Assembly (NCBI GenBank): GCA_033297205.1
Contig: MU859289.1
Coordinates: forward strand, 1 to 50,765
DNA from: Pseudoneurospora amorphoporcata
Taxonomy: Eukaryota > Ascomycota > Sordariomycetes > Sordariales > Sordariaceae
Length of the DNA stretch: 50,765 bases
Direction of reading: 5' to 3'
Shown one piece after another: positions 22,483 to 32,937 of the stretch (within the stretch, counting starts at the first letter, position 1; the number at the start of each line of letters is the position of its first letter). The position numbers and the translations under genes were made by a program. The notes under the pieces were generated by a model. It made no database searches, had not been told where the DNA came from, and worked only from the letters and a program-made list of their open reading frames with translations.

Positions 22483-22708
22483 ATAGGAGGTCTTCTTCGA
22501 CACAACTCCTTCGCCACCAGATAGACGTCTCCCTTTAACACCTTTCTATCCACGACCGCCGAGCGAGCAGATTCTCCGGACTCGACTCAAGAAGTAGGTA
22601 TGTACACAAAATTGATCAATTGCATGACGTTATCCATGGCATGGGTTGGCGACTGACTTCGGAATCACTCATTGCACAGGGCGGGACTTCAAGCATCACG
22701 AAGTAAAG

Positions 22709-23629
22709 ATGTCGTTTCCGGTCAGAGGATCTCTGCACACTGGCGAACGGACATCGCCTTACGATTTCGGAATCCACGAGGATTATCTCACCTTCACTCC
22801 ACCTCTCCTCTATTTCCTCTCAAAAACTCTCGAGGGACTTTTGAATCCTTATCAACCGTCCACCGCTCTCCCGGCCAGTAACTCCAACCTCCTCAGGCTT
22901 GCATCCCCCAACACGTGCAGCCTCACTGAGACAGAAGAGCGGATGTCCATCTACAACGACCGCCACCGATCGGATCAAGTCCAGGCTGCACTAGCCTTCC
23001 TCTTCGTCACCTTGGTATGCTATGCGGTCCGCGCCGAAGGCAAATGGAACAGGAGTTCCCTGAAAGGACGTTGGTCCTACAAACTCGAGTGGATTGCCAA
23101 ATACGCGTCTGAGGCTCGCACTTTGGCCCCGATCATGGTTCCTCCCCACGGCGATTACCGCAACGTCCTGCGCAGCGAGGCGACTAGATTGCTCGCCAGG
23201 GTGGCGCTTTCGGCATGTCTATGTCCGATTGCAGAATACCTCTTTTGTGCCCGGGAGACGGTATCGGAACGATTTTACAGTCATACCATGCAGGGAAACA
23301 CAGATGGAGAGTCTGCACACGGCGCATTGGTGGTGAATGGGCTATTCATGGTTTATCTGGTCTTCAGATATGGCACGCTTCCATGTTTGATAACTGCGCT
23401 CGCGAGTGGGGCTATAATGTTCGGCCAGCCCCCTGGCTCTTGGGACGAACTCGTAGCCCAATCCGCTCTAGGAGTCTGGGACATGTGGATTGAGAGGTGG
23501 ATAATCGCACACGAGAAGGAGAATGCAGCGAAGGAGGCCAGGTATATGGCTGTGATGAAACATCTCGAACCTGAAGACTGGAGGGACGTGTTTAAATATT
23601 TGCCGGAGCTGAGGCCTGACCTGCGCTGA
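22709..23629 (+). CDS. Membrane-associated hypothetical protein (intact tandem paralogue)
   Basis: The first in-frame ATG is at 22709, giving 306 residues in one exon. A likely 5' UTR intron (22598-22679, GTATGT...TTGCACAG) lies just before it. Hydrophobic stretches occur near VQAALAFLFVTLVCYAV, LLARVALSACLCPIAEYLF, LVVNGLFMVYLVF and LPCLITALASGAIMF. They suggest three or four membrane segments, with a charged C-terminal tail ERWIIAHEKENAAKEARY. I do not recognise the family. A damaged second copy follows at 24306-25418. The upstream leader is shared with the unrelated kinase-like gene. Confidence 0.65.
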   Translation: MSFPVRGSLHTGERTSPYDFGIHEDYLTFTPPLLYFLSKTLEGLLNPYQPSTALPASNSNLLRLASPNTCSLTETEERMSIYNDRHRSDQVQAALAFLFVTLVCYAVRAEGKWNRSSLKGRWSYKLEWIAKYASEARTLAPIMVPPHGDYRNVLRSEATRLLARVALSACLCPIAEYLFCARETVSERFYSHTMQGNTDGESAHGALVVNGLFMVYLVFRYGTLPCLITALASGAIMFGQPPGSWDELVAQSALGVWDMWIERWIIAHEKENAAKEARYMAVMKHLEPEDWRDVFKYLPELRPDLR

Positions 23630-24009
23630 CGTGGGAAGTATCAAGGGTTTGGCCCCGATGGAATGGTTACAGACTTGCATTACGGCAAGGCGGCATATGA
23701 GCTAGATGTGCAGGTGGCCCGCCGTTGGTTATGAATGGCATTCTAGGTGGCAGTCTTCTGCTTCTTCGGTGTCCCAATCCAAAATTTACATTGCCCCTCT
23801 CCATCTCCAGTCACTTCTCGCTACAAAATCAGGGATTTAATTGTTGAGGTAAACAAGGCATTGAGAACACTCTTGGCCCCTTTGGAGATTATGTTTTAGT
23901 TCTCAACATTGAAGTTTCCGAAACACGTCCGCTGAAAGATCATGAATGGCATCTTATCCATCTCACAAAAAAACCTCGATAAATTAGATCAGTCAAGCCG
24001 CCTCGTCTG
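23630..24009. other. Intergenic region between tandem paralogues
   Basis: About 380 bp, A/T-richer than the neighbours, with no gene. It should carry the 3' UTR of the intact paralogue. Confidence 0.45.
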
Positions 24010-24112
24010 CATCTATTCCAACCGCCGAACCCTTGATGCCCAAGGCCTGGTTCAGTAAGGTCACCTGCGCGAGGCCTACTGTTTTCGCGCCACCCGTCGT
24101 TTGCAACCTGTT
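24010..24112. repeat. Upstream duplicated block, copy 2
   Basis: Counterpart of 21833-21955, starting at the shared CCGCCGAACCCTTGATGCCC. It shows that the duplication that made the decayed paralogue included upstream sequence. Confidence 0.6.
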
Positions 24113-24305
24113 ATCCATAAAATTTCCCACTTCGACGATCTTTACGCGTCTTTTCCCCGGATTCTACACTTCCTTCTCGCCTAGGTACTTTCCTCCGCTG
24201 CTTTTGAGTACCCGACCGAGGTCAACTCTCGACCTATCTGCCCAAATCCAATATCTCGAAGGGGAATCCATTCACCATAGCCCATTTACATCCTGAACCT
24301 CCCTC

Positions 24306-25418
24306 TCCCTACAACTTCGGCCTTGAGCTCCAACTTCGACATCGCTCAAATCCAGCCCTTTCTCTACTTCTTCGCATCCGTCTTTCCCGGCATCTATCCC
24401 AATTTACTGCGGGGGTTCAAAGCTCCAGAGCCCCCAAGCCTAACAGGAACGGTTTCCCCCAACACCTACGGTCTCACACGGCCAGACGAACCCCTCTTCT
24501 TTTATTTCATAACTGGACAGCAAGCAGTCGTATCCCTACTCTTTATCCTGATCATCTGCCTTACTGTACGCTACATGTACTACGAATACTACAAGCCAAA
24601 GTGCCAAACGACGACTGGGACATCGATTCTGGCCGTTGTGCCTCGCCTGCCGCCTGTAGCAAGCGCGGAGCTGACTGTATGGTGAGGACCGGGACCCTGC
24701 CATGCCGCCGGATGACTAAGGTACCGCTTGACCCGTGCAGCGCCGGGAGGCATTGACGGCTGGGTTTTCTGGTGGTCATTCATCTCGGCGTTGTTGTGCC
24801 CCGTTGCGGATGGACTACTTGTGTCGGCGCCGGGATTGATGGAACACTTGTCAGCCGACGGTTGGGAGTTGCCCCTATTAAATTAGAGGTCGGAAAATTC
24901 TCGGTGCCTGTGGCTTTCGTTCGTGTTCGGTCGCTATGGCGTGGTGTGGGGAGTCAGCGTCAGAGGAATAATACTGATGTCGGGTATCTTTGGGCCGTGC
25001 GTGCGTGCTCACAGCCGGAACAACGGCGTTCTTGGCATTCGTGACTTTTGGGAGCAGGTATGGCGTTGTGGACATTTGGGATAGGAGGATTGAGATTTGA
25101 GAGGTGGGTGGAGGCTTGGGAAAAGGAGAAAGTCGACTGGAGGCAGAGACCGATGAGTGGTTATTCCTGAAGAAGAAGGCCAACCCGCAACCGAGGCCTG
25201 GGTGGGACATGTACTTGATGGAGCTTCGGGATAGAATGGATATACGCGAGAGGAATAAGGTTGTTGGTTTGGCGGAGGGGGATGAAGGACGGGAGGGAAG
25301 GGGGTATGGACCTGATTATTGGTTGCCGAGGGAAAACTTGAAGGGGGCCACGGATACTGACCGTGACATGGACTTCAAGGCAGCTGTGGCGGCTCTGGGT
25401 CCAAGACGGCGTCGGTAG
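24306..25418 (+). pseudogene. Decayed tandem paralogue of the 22709 membrane protein
   Basis: Segments collinear with the intact neighbour appear in shifting frames. PYNFGLEL matches PYDFGIHE. FLYFF...SPNTYGLT matches LLYFL...SPNTCSLT. SALLCPVADGLLVSA matches SACLCPIAEYLFCAR. FVFGRYG...GIILMSGIFGP matches YLVFRYG...GAIMFGQP. RFERWVEAWEKEK matches WIERWIIAHEKEN. Frames change between the first two blocks and again near 25140, and a TAG falls near 24885 between later blocks. No suitable ATG exists upstream. The final frame, 25142-25418, stays open with a charged tail. Conserved order plus several lesions mean a pseudogene rather than an intron-rich gene. Confidence 0.75.
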
Positions 25419-25668
25419 GTAATGTACTTGAAGAGGGTTTACTTGGGCGTTATGGCTAGCGGTGTGTAAGCTGAGCCCGTGGTATGGCCCGAAATCCACA
25501 AGGAAGGTTCGTTGAAGGTCCTCGACGACTCGACTCGACGGACATGTGGTTCTCGGCACAATCTACACAAAAGCGTCACTCGCTGCACAAAATAGACGAC
25601 TCACCGCATACATACCCAGATGTCACTTATTCTGAGCCCATGCATTCTGCATTGCATCCGACAATCTG

Positions 25669-26105
25669 AAGCACTGAAGGATTGCAATTGCCAAAGAATC
25701 ATGACTGGTTCCAAGACGTCGAAATCGACATCGAGACCCTCTCCGAGAACCCCAAGGTTCAAAATGACTAGACCATGTCTTCAAAACTTGGTGCCAGCTC
25801 TTTTGGTCCGTCGGAGACAAGACGGGTCGTACCATGAGGATTGCACGGGATGAGACAATGGAGAAGTTAATGAAAGAACAGGGGTTCAGTGAGGTGGTGC
25901 ATAAAAGCTACAAGATACCGATTGGGGCGTGGGCGAAGGACAGGAGGGGTTGAAGCAAGTGGGTTTACTGAATTGGCATTACATCGATCAGAGTCTGGAT
26001 GGATTTGCGGCGTATCCGATGGGACAGGTGCTGGGGTGGAGTAGGGAGGAGGTGAGCGAGTTGGTGAATTGGATGAGGAAGGCGATTAGGGATGTTAGGA
26101 ACTGA
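25669..26105 (+). pseudogene. 3' relic of a LaeA-like SAM-dependent methyltransferase
   Basis: Three frames together give the C-terminal half typical of fungal LaeA/secondary-metabolism methyltransferases. WFQDVEIDIE is followed by a stop/frame change. Then come WCQLFWSVGDKTGRTM, MEKLMKEQGFSEVVHKSY and KIPIGAWAKDRR, then a two-base excess. The last part, in the next frame, is LKQVGLLNWHYIDQSL, GWSREEVSELVNWMRKAIR and a terminal TGA at 26103-26105. The SAM-binding N-terminal half with its DxGxGTG motif is not found upstream. It is a truncated, frameshifted remnant. Nothing nearby looks like a biosynthetic cluster. Confidence 0.75.
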
Positions 26106-26626
26106 GTTGTTATATGCCCTGGTCAAGGTAGTTTATGGGGGGAAGCCGGAGGAGGCAGGGTGATAGGATGAGACAAGATGACCGGCTGCACGGCGGGATT
26201 CTTTCGCAAGGTCTCAGCTTGTGGTCAAAGAATGGTGGCTCTTTCCCTGATAAGCCTCTGAGAGGTATTCTGTCTGTATCCCGTCCATCGGTTGCACGAA
26301 TTTGAGGAAGGAGATAGCAAACGGGGGAAGGAGAGAACCGAGCACCCGACCCCGTCGAGTTTTTCAACCTATTTGGGAAGGAGCAGGAAGGCAATCGAAT
26401 TCTTATCGAATCCAGCACCCGACTCTCTGCTGTTTGGTTGCCTCCCGCCCGGGTCTTGAGTGCCACTGCCGTCTGCTGACCTGGACCTGAGTGCACGTTT
26501 GCACTGGAAGTGACTCCAGCTGGCTTCCTCCGGTCCTGCTCCCATCACCCTTCACTCTGCGCTGCATCATCCATTCTCGCGGACCTTCGCGATCCAACCC
26601 GCCAACTGGGAGTAACAAGACACTCT

Positions 26627-26788
26627 GTTGGAAGTCCGTGCCCTGGGCTGCCATTCACTGGCCTTGCCCATTCACTGGCACACGCCTTCCAGGCATTTCA
26701 GGCCGCCCTGGTTTCCGTTTCGACTTCTCCTCTTCCGTTAGACAACTCCAATCAACCCTTCTTTCGTTGTCGCCTTTTCCAGCCTCCA
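26627..26788. repeat. Duplicated leader, copy 2
   Basis: Nearly identical to 22346-22482 but with about 25 extra bases. The extra sequence doubles a CATTCACTGGC motif and includes CTGCCATTCACTGGCCTTG, which recurs at 31135-31153. It precedes a probable 5' UTR intron at 26824-26892 (GTAAGC, GCTAAC, CCTCCAG) of the kinase-like gene. Confidence 0.75.
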
Positions 26789-26927
26789 TCACACTCGCTC
26801 TTCTCTTGCCTCTTCCACTGCTATGTAAGCGCACCATCCAAAGATCCGTCGAGTGCTAGGCAACGGCAGTGCTAACTTGGATCCTCCTCCAGCGATTTAG
26901 TTGCCGCCAATACCCCACGTCGCTGCC

Positions 26928-28660
26928 ATGTCGAAACCTAGATATGACTGGGATAAGATTCCCGGACGGAAGTTAAGCGAGGAGGAACGACAAGTGTGCG
27001 AGGACATCTTGGATCGCGCACATCGCGAGGCAGAGGAGGATTTTCGGAGAAACGAACCGATTATTCGCCAACTTTGCGAGAATTTTCGGAAGGGGCTCGG
27101 GTTCGTACTAACCCCTCCTGATGAACCGGACCAAGTAACAGGGCCCCCGCCAACACCACAAATCTCGCCTGCGTCGCCAGCCGCCAGTACCCCGTCCCCC
27201 TTGCGGAAGACCGTACAACTGTTGTCTCAGCTTTCAGACTCCAGTGCCACTCATCACAACCCCCTTGCGTCTCCAGTCACCTCTACCCCGTCCCCCCTGT
27301 CGCCCATCTCTCGACAGTTTTCAGACTCCAGTACCCTTCATGACCACCGGCCTGTGTCTCAATGTGGAGACTACGGCGACGACGATGACAATGACGACTG
27401 CGAGGACGACAACGAGTACAACGACGATGACGAGGATGACGAGGATCCTGGCTTTTACGAGATAGAGCCGTGGCAACCTAAATCAAGCATTGCCATTCAA
27501 CAGCACACCGAAGAGTTGAAGCAGGAAGGGTCGAGCTCAGTCTCGTCCCCTCGACAGCTGCGGCAGAGAATCACATCGTTCAAAGACGCACTCGAGGTGC
27601 CCTTGCAAGCAAAGGAACCAAAGACGGCAGAAGTTGCACCCTTCGGCACCACACTTTTACAGCTATTCTATGACAAGTTCATCGATGCGCAGTCAACAAC
27701 ATGGGAAAACACCCACAGGATACTCGCAACCTATCCCAGGTTCTGTTGCGACAAGCTCATCGAGGGCATCGACGACTCATATCTACGGAACATGTTGGGC
27801 GAGAAACCCGGACGAGAAGGAGTGCAAGAAATGTTTGCGCTCATCGCCTCTGATGTGGAGGCCAAGTCCCGTCTTGCAGCAGCCTCACACGATCGTCAGA
27901 AACCCAAATTCTATGCTGTTCTCGGCGGACCAGGTTCAGGAAAGTCTACCATCTGCGCCCTATGGGCCAAACTGGATAGCAGTGTCGTGCACATTGCGAT
28001 TGGAGATATCCTGCGGGCCGAGGCACAGCGGCCTGATAGTCCCTATGCTGAAGTGCTCAAGGCCAATCTTGCAAATGGCGCAATCGGCGACCCGATGATG
28101 ACAGTCGCTCTCATCAAGGACCACATCCGCACCAACCTACGAAGCGCAACAGTGCCTATCCGCACCTATCTTCTCGATGGTACGGAATTTTCTCATTCCC
28201 AGGACTACTTGTGTCGTCTGACTGTGCTGACCCCCTTGTTCTTCTCAACACAGGATTTCCCCGTGCTTTCGCATCAGCCCAATACTTTGAGCAAGCCATG
28301 GCCCCCATCAGCAAATTCATCGTCGTCGACATAGTCGAGGACACCCTCATCGCTCGATGCCGCCAGCGAAACCGATCCGACGACGATGAAGAGGCCATCC
28401 GCAAACGCATCCTCGTTTACAACACCAAGTGTTTCTACGTTATCGAAAGGTATAGCGAACAGGGCAAGGTCCATCGTGTGTGTCCGCCATCTGACAAGCT
28501 TATTTTGGGTGGCATGGGGCTTTTGAGCACGCAGATGGACGATTACTTGCCCGTGGACATCCCCGAAACCGTATTTCGAGATGTTGTCAATTGCGGAATT
28601 CTTCTCTGGAAGTTCTGTGACATACGTGACGGCGGCGGCAGGGAGTTTCCCTACTTTTAA
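26928..28660 (+). CDS. Nucleoside-monophosphate kinase-like protein with long acidic N-terminus
   Basis: Exons 26928-28179 and 28254-28660 are joined across a 74-nt intron (GTACGG...AACACAG), giving 552 residues. The splice rebuilds LLDGFPRA, the hallmark of adenylate and UMP-CMP kinases. The P-loop GGPGSGKST is at about 333-341. GDILRAEAQRPDSPYAEVLKANLANG is the NMP-binding part. RQRNRSDDDEEAIRKRI...VIERYSEQGKV is the LID. The kinase domain thus fills the last ~220 residues. Residues 1-310 are unusual: Ser/Pro repeats, an Asp/Asn/Glu-rich run near 150-180 and a region about 245-330 that may be folded. Phosphoryl transfer between ATP and UMP/CMP is the family function. LGGPGSGKSTIC has Ser where many members have Gly (GKGT). 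The leader is shared with the 22709 gene. Confidence 0.82.
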
Positions 28661-29544
28661 ACCGCTCTAAAAAGGCAGGATATATCAGGAAGAGGATGGA
28701 AGCAACAACTTTGAGGCAACACGTTTGGACCGTGACTCCAAGAGGTTCTGACGTCTAGTGAAGGTTATTGGCCGTGGACGAGATGGATAGGTCCGAGCCA
28801 AACAGAAACAGATAACCTATGGGGTTAGAGCACAGGCATATGCAGCATATGCAGCGGAAACAAGAACAGACAGTCCAATGTTTAGATGATGTCAAGCAAG
28901 ATCTCTCAAACTGTTAACGCGGGAACAGCAACAACGGTTCACTAGGTACCTATAGCACGTCAGGGATGAATAAGTTTAACCGCATCTAGTCTAGTCCATC
29001 CCTACGGTACATGTACCAATGGCAATGTGCGACCGCTCCTCAACGTCTTTTTCTCTACATGTTTCGTTTACACAACATCTGTTTTTAGGTACTCACACTA
29101 CGTACCGTCCAGGGGCTTTGGTTCCCATTACTTCCTTCCAAGGTCTGGTTTCCATCTTCGTCCACTGTCTGTCTACCTTACCTAAGGTACATCTAGCTCC
29201 AAACCCCAATATCCCTCCCGCTAGGATGATCACCCAAGACTAGGTTAGGTACTTACCTACTTATCCAGTCGTTCGCACCGACAGAGCCATAAGAATCGAA
29301 GGGCTTGCACTCTGACGTTTAAGTTTTAACTTGGCCACCAGACACCAGACCACCAACCTTTCTTGTTATACGTTGTTCTTGCCAGCAGTTGATGCTGCCG
29401 TCAATGGTGGGGAGATACCATTATACTTCCTCCATCTGGCTAATGCGAAACAGTCGACCGATGTACTGAAGAATGGTCGAGGCAAGCACAGGATTGACTG
29501 GCATTGCATTTGGCCTCCGGGATTGCGTCTTGGCTCACCAGAGC
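28661..29544. other. Intergenic region rich in GGTA/TACC motifs
   Basis: No gene recognised. Several short palindromes built on TACC/GGTA occur (for example CTTACCTAAGGTAC near 29178-29191 and AGGTTAGGTACTTACCT near 29243-29259). There is a short direct repeat CATATGCAG at 28838-28855. Confidence 0.4.
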
Positions 29545-29750
29545 AAAGGCGAGTAGCCGTTATTTTACGGCACCGTGGTGAGGTTGAAGACACTTGATGT
29601 CGACTGTGAGGTACGTCGAGGAGACCTTATTGACTTTCTTGAGGGAGGTCTGGAGGTTTGTCCTGCGAGAACTTGGAGGTTGATCTTCAAGTTGGATGAT
29701 AATGAGGAGGGAAAGAAGAGCAGCAAGGCTTGGGAAGGGGGGATTATATA
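29545..29750 (+). other. Possible coding remnant
   Basis: One frame here reads as protein-like, with DVDCEVRRGDLIDFLEGG and then ARTWRLIFKLDD, ending in TAG at about 29748-29750. It is preceded by an in-frame TAG and no ATG. A different frame is open upstream. It may be the last exon of an unrecognised gene or a gene fragment. I cannot name a family. Confidence 0.2.
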
Positions 29751-31250
29751 GCTAGAGGAGGAGGACTGGAAGTATCGAAGTATTTAGATTCACCCATGAA
29801 CCACGGGCGGGTGAAGCATAGAGGATAGTTCGGACAAGATGGTCGAGTGATGGGCTTGGATAGGTACGATCAGAAGCCTTCATCCCACCCTTCGATGATC
29901 CAAAAACCCAGCCGCCATTTGGAAGCTTTGGACGAGCAAGTTCTTGGGTGTGGCACACCGCATCCATCCTGAATAAAAAGGAGCCCGAAGGATGAGATTA
30001 GAAGAGAGCTTTGAGTGAAAGGCTTACCTCAAGCCCCATTCACAACAAGAAGTCTGTGGTCTAGTCATAAAACTTGCTCGTCTGAATGCTGATGGGACAG
30101 ATATCTTGCCCGACTTATATCTCCATTGCTGACTGACAACAGGAAGGGTTGCTTAGCAGTCAATCACTGACTCACTGTGTGTATCGTTCAACGCCAACAT
30201 CGCGAGAGTTTGGCAAACGGCTGGCTCTCACCTCCAATGCTCTGCGCCGTTTCGATGACTGGCGTTACATATCCGTACAAAACGACAACAGTCATGTGTG
30301 GCATGTGCATCCAAACAGACCCTTCTAGTCTAAGATTCTGAATGGGACGCCTTACCCATTTCATATCTTTTGCCTGAGCAAGTTTCTTGCCTCAACCAAA
30401 CACCTGTTCGTGCAATCTGGAAGCTTCAGTCTTCCGTCTTCCAGTCACCCCAATAAGCGGTTGAATGAGCAATTCTGGTTTTGCCTCAACTGCTATGGCC
30501 GCTGGCGTGCCAGTCAAGCTTGCATCACTCCAAGCACATTGATTGTGACTGTAGCCCTTTGCAAACCAAATTATACCTCTCACATATGCCTCGTTTCCAT
30601 CATCGTGTTAAACCAAACAACAAATTCGTATATTATAGGCCATAAGAACCGATGGCGTGGAACTGTTGAGGAGTGACGGCAGAGGTCAACCTGGGAGTCA
30701 TCATCCCATGCACCGTGCGAGAGTTCCGCGTTCACTTGTCGTCTGGAAAATAGTTAAAAGGGTCCACCGCCCAGCGCTGGTCCATTCGTCTTCCCTTCAC
30801 TCAGCTATATTAAGATGGAAAGCAACAGTGAGTGGGCTTTCGGGTCGTCGTTGTCTCTCTGTGGATCCTCAGCGGCACAGAGGGCCTCAAAGTTCATCCT
30901 CTTCCTCCAGATATAGAATTCCCCTTCCAAGAGCACTGCTTCCTGTTTTGAATTCCCCACCATCAACCACCCAAAGCAGAGAATATCCTGTTCTGCTTCC
31001 TTCTACTGGCAACAGGATTGTCACCGTCAAACTTCCTAAGTTAACTAACCTCAAGAACTAACAAGATGGTGACCTTCGAGTCTTCTTTTCCCACCCTTTC
31101 CATTCCAATCTGTTGTGGTGGGGCCTGTCCCACCTCTGCCATTCACTGGCCTTGTTATGTGGGTCCATGAGCTCACACCACCATTGTATTTAGCCCTCCA
31201 CATTTCTTTTCCTTTCTTGTCTCCTTAGCTTAACACAATCAACACACTTC
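29751..31250. other. Intergenic region
   Basis: 1.5 kb with no supported gene. A TATA-like AGATATAGAA near 30911 and a pyrimidine-rich leader resemble the promoter layout of the secreted-family copy at 33590, hinting that this is the old promoter of the 31.6 kb relic. The 19-nt CTGCCATTCACTGGCCTTG at 31135-31153 is shared with the kinase-like gene's leader. Confidence 0.35.
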
Positions 31251-31811
31251 TTGTGCCCACGAGTCCAAGACAATCTCGTCCTCTTACAAGCTCTACCACA
31301 TCCGGACTTCACCTGGTACCTGGACGACAAGACATATGGGCCTAACCACCCCAAACACGGGTCGACGATCCTGGTGAAGAACTGCTACCCGCCGCATGCC
31401 GGGTACCATAACCTGGATACGGTACACAAGACCCTCCCAGCCATCCGGGAGCAAGGCGATGGTAGCTTCGACTTCATCGATCGGCCTACGAGACCCTTTA
31501 AGGGTTACACCGATTTGAGCGTCGAAGCGGCCAGAGCCTACAGGGTGCAAGGGCAGAACTTGGCGGTACGCTGGAACGTCGAGTCAAAATACGCCAAAAA
31601 GGACGTCGCCTCCTTGTTGGGGTATACGAGCACCCAAATGCTCCACCAGCACTATCAATCGAGTCGCCTACTGGCCCTCTTCCTTCGACTGCGACCAAAT
31701 TGGAGTTTGAGGTTACTGCCAACGACCGCCAGGACGGGTCGGCCGCATAACATGAAGGAGGAGGCTTGCTTTCGGATAGGTATTAGATGGGTGCGGATTA
31801 TGAGCGCATAG
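31251..31811 (+). other. Unrecognised open frame overlapping a secreted-family relic
   Basis: A 186-codon frame is open with a natural-looking middle (FTWYLDDKTYGPNHPKHG, GYTDLSVEAARAYRVQ). Its first codons lack a clear leader. From about 31585 the homologous sequence switches to another frame, so the last ~60 codons are probably not real protein. No family was recognised for the first part. It may be an exon of an unknown gene, or an ORF surviving in decayed DNA. Confidence 0.3.
31585..31755 (+). pseudogene. Relic of the YSSSVGVLGCK secreted-protein family (copy 4)
   Basis: In the frame CSTSTINRVAYWPSSFDCDQIGV, this segment matches the copy at 36909-36199, where RVAYWPSS is identical and flanking Cys are conserved. 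One base later the frame shifts, and EVTANDRQDGS continues the match to the EVTN...G-S strand. Upstream TPKR...PP aligns with TPHDKYSSS. No signal-peptide exon or C-terminal part is recognisable. It is a short frameshifted fragment. Confidence 0.6.
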
Positions 31812-32937
31812 GTATGTGTAGTCGTAAAGAGTTGATTGAGAGATGGTGGATCGAGGAGGAATTCAAATCTGTAGACAGCAGGAATTGGGTATCATGCTCA
31901 GCTCGTAGCTTCCTAGTCAATACTGGCTTGTGCTGGAAGGAATGGCATCATCCGTTTTGGCCATTTTTTGTTTTCCGTGATCATGACTTCTTCGTTTGAT
32001 CGTTCTCAGGTTCCTTCCTTCCTTCCTTCATCGCTGGAAAATAGGCAAGAAGAGTTGAGGGACGAAGCATGTAGGTCTAATATGCGGAGGGGACTTATGC
32101 AAACACCATTTTTGCAAACTTACAATGCGTTCCCAGCTAATGCGAATGCCATCACCGCGGTCATGACAGTCCGAACGTACACCCTACCCAAGGTTTCCAG
32201 TCCTCAAACTAATACCTTACTTGGACCTGGGTTGGCAACCTATTCCATTCCTTTTCTCCTCTCGATGCTGTCAATCAAGGATTTTCCCACATCTACCATT
32301 CACCAAAGTACATCTCACGGTGAAAAAAAAACGAACAAATGCTTCTTACTTGCCTCCTATTGTTTGCAGACTAATCACACAATTCAGATCACTAATCCAC
32401 ATGAGCCTTTCCTTTCTCACCATCTCAGAACGCTCAATGCTCTAACGGCCGTAGAGGAGATGGGAAGTACCCAGGATGCCTCGAAAAACCCCAGCTGGCG
32501 GCCTGGTCAACTTCATCCTTACAAGACTTCCTGTTGGAGAGGCCCGTGCACCTGGCCATGGCACAGACCTGGCAGGGCACAGCCTCCCTTCAGATTTAGC
32601 CCTCCAGACCTCTCCACACATTCTTTCCTTTAGCAACTCAATACAACCATCATCTGCTTCATTTTTCGTTGCCTTGTGTGTCGCACACTTCCTACATATA
32701 CAGTTGGAATCTCATCTATGTGCAACGCGGCATTATTAACGAAAACGCGCACAAGGAATCGGCTCGAATATGCTCACCCATCTTCCTTCTCCCAGTCCAG
32801 ACGAGACATTCTGTGGGTTTCCATCAAAGGTTATTCTCATTTCCATCCTCAACACACACAGTGCCCTCGGATGACACCAACGAAGCGGTACCTTCATCTA
32901 GAGGCAGTTCTCGTCTGAACTCATGGATGACTCCCAC
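31812..32937. other. Intergenic region
   Basis: Open frames here (for example 31968-32633) have no splice or compositional support. A TTTAGCCCTCCA motif at 31189 recurs at 32602 in pyrimidine-rich contexts. No gene assigned. Confidence 0.4.

Noticed and set aside
31968..32633. A 221-codon forward frame
   Set aside because: Irregular composition, no splice or start support and no family resemblance.
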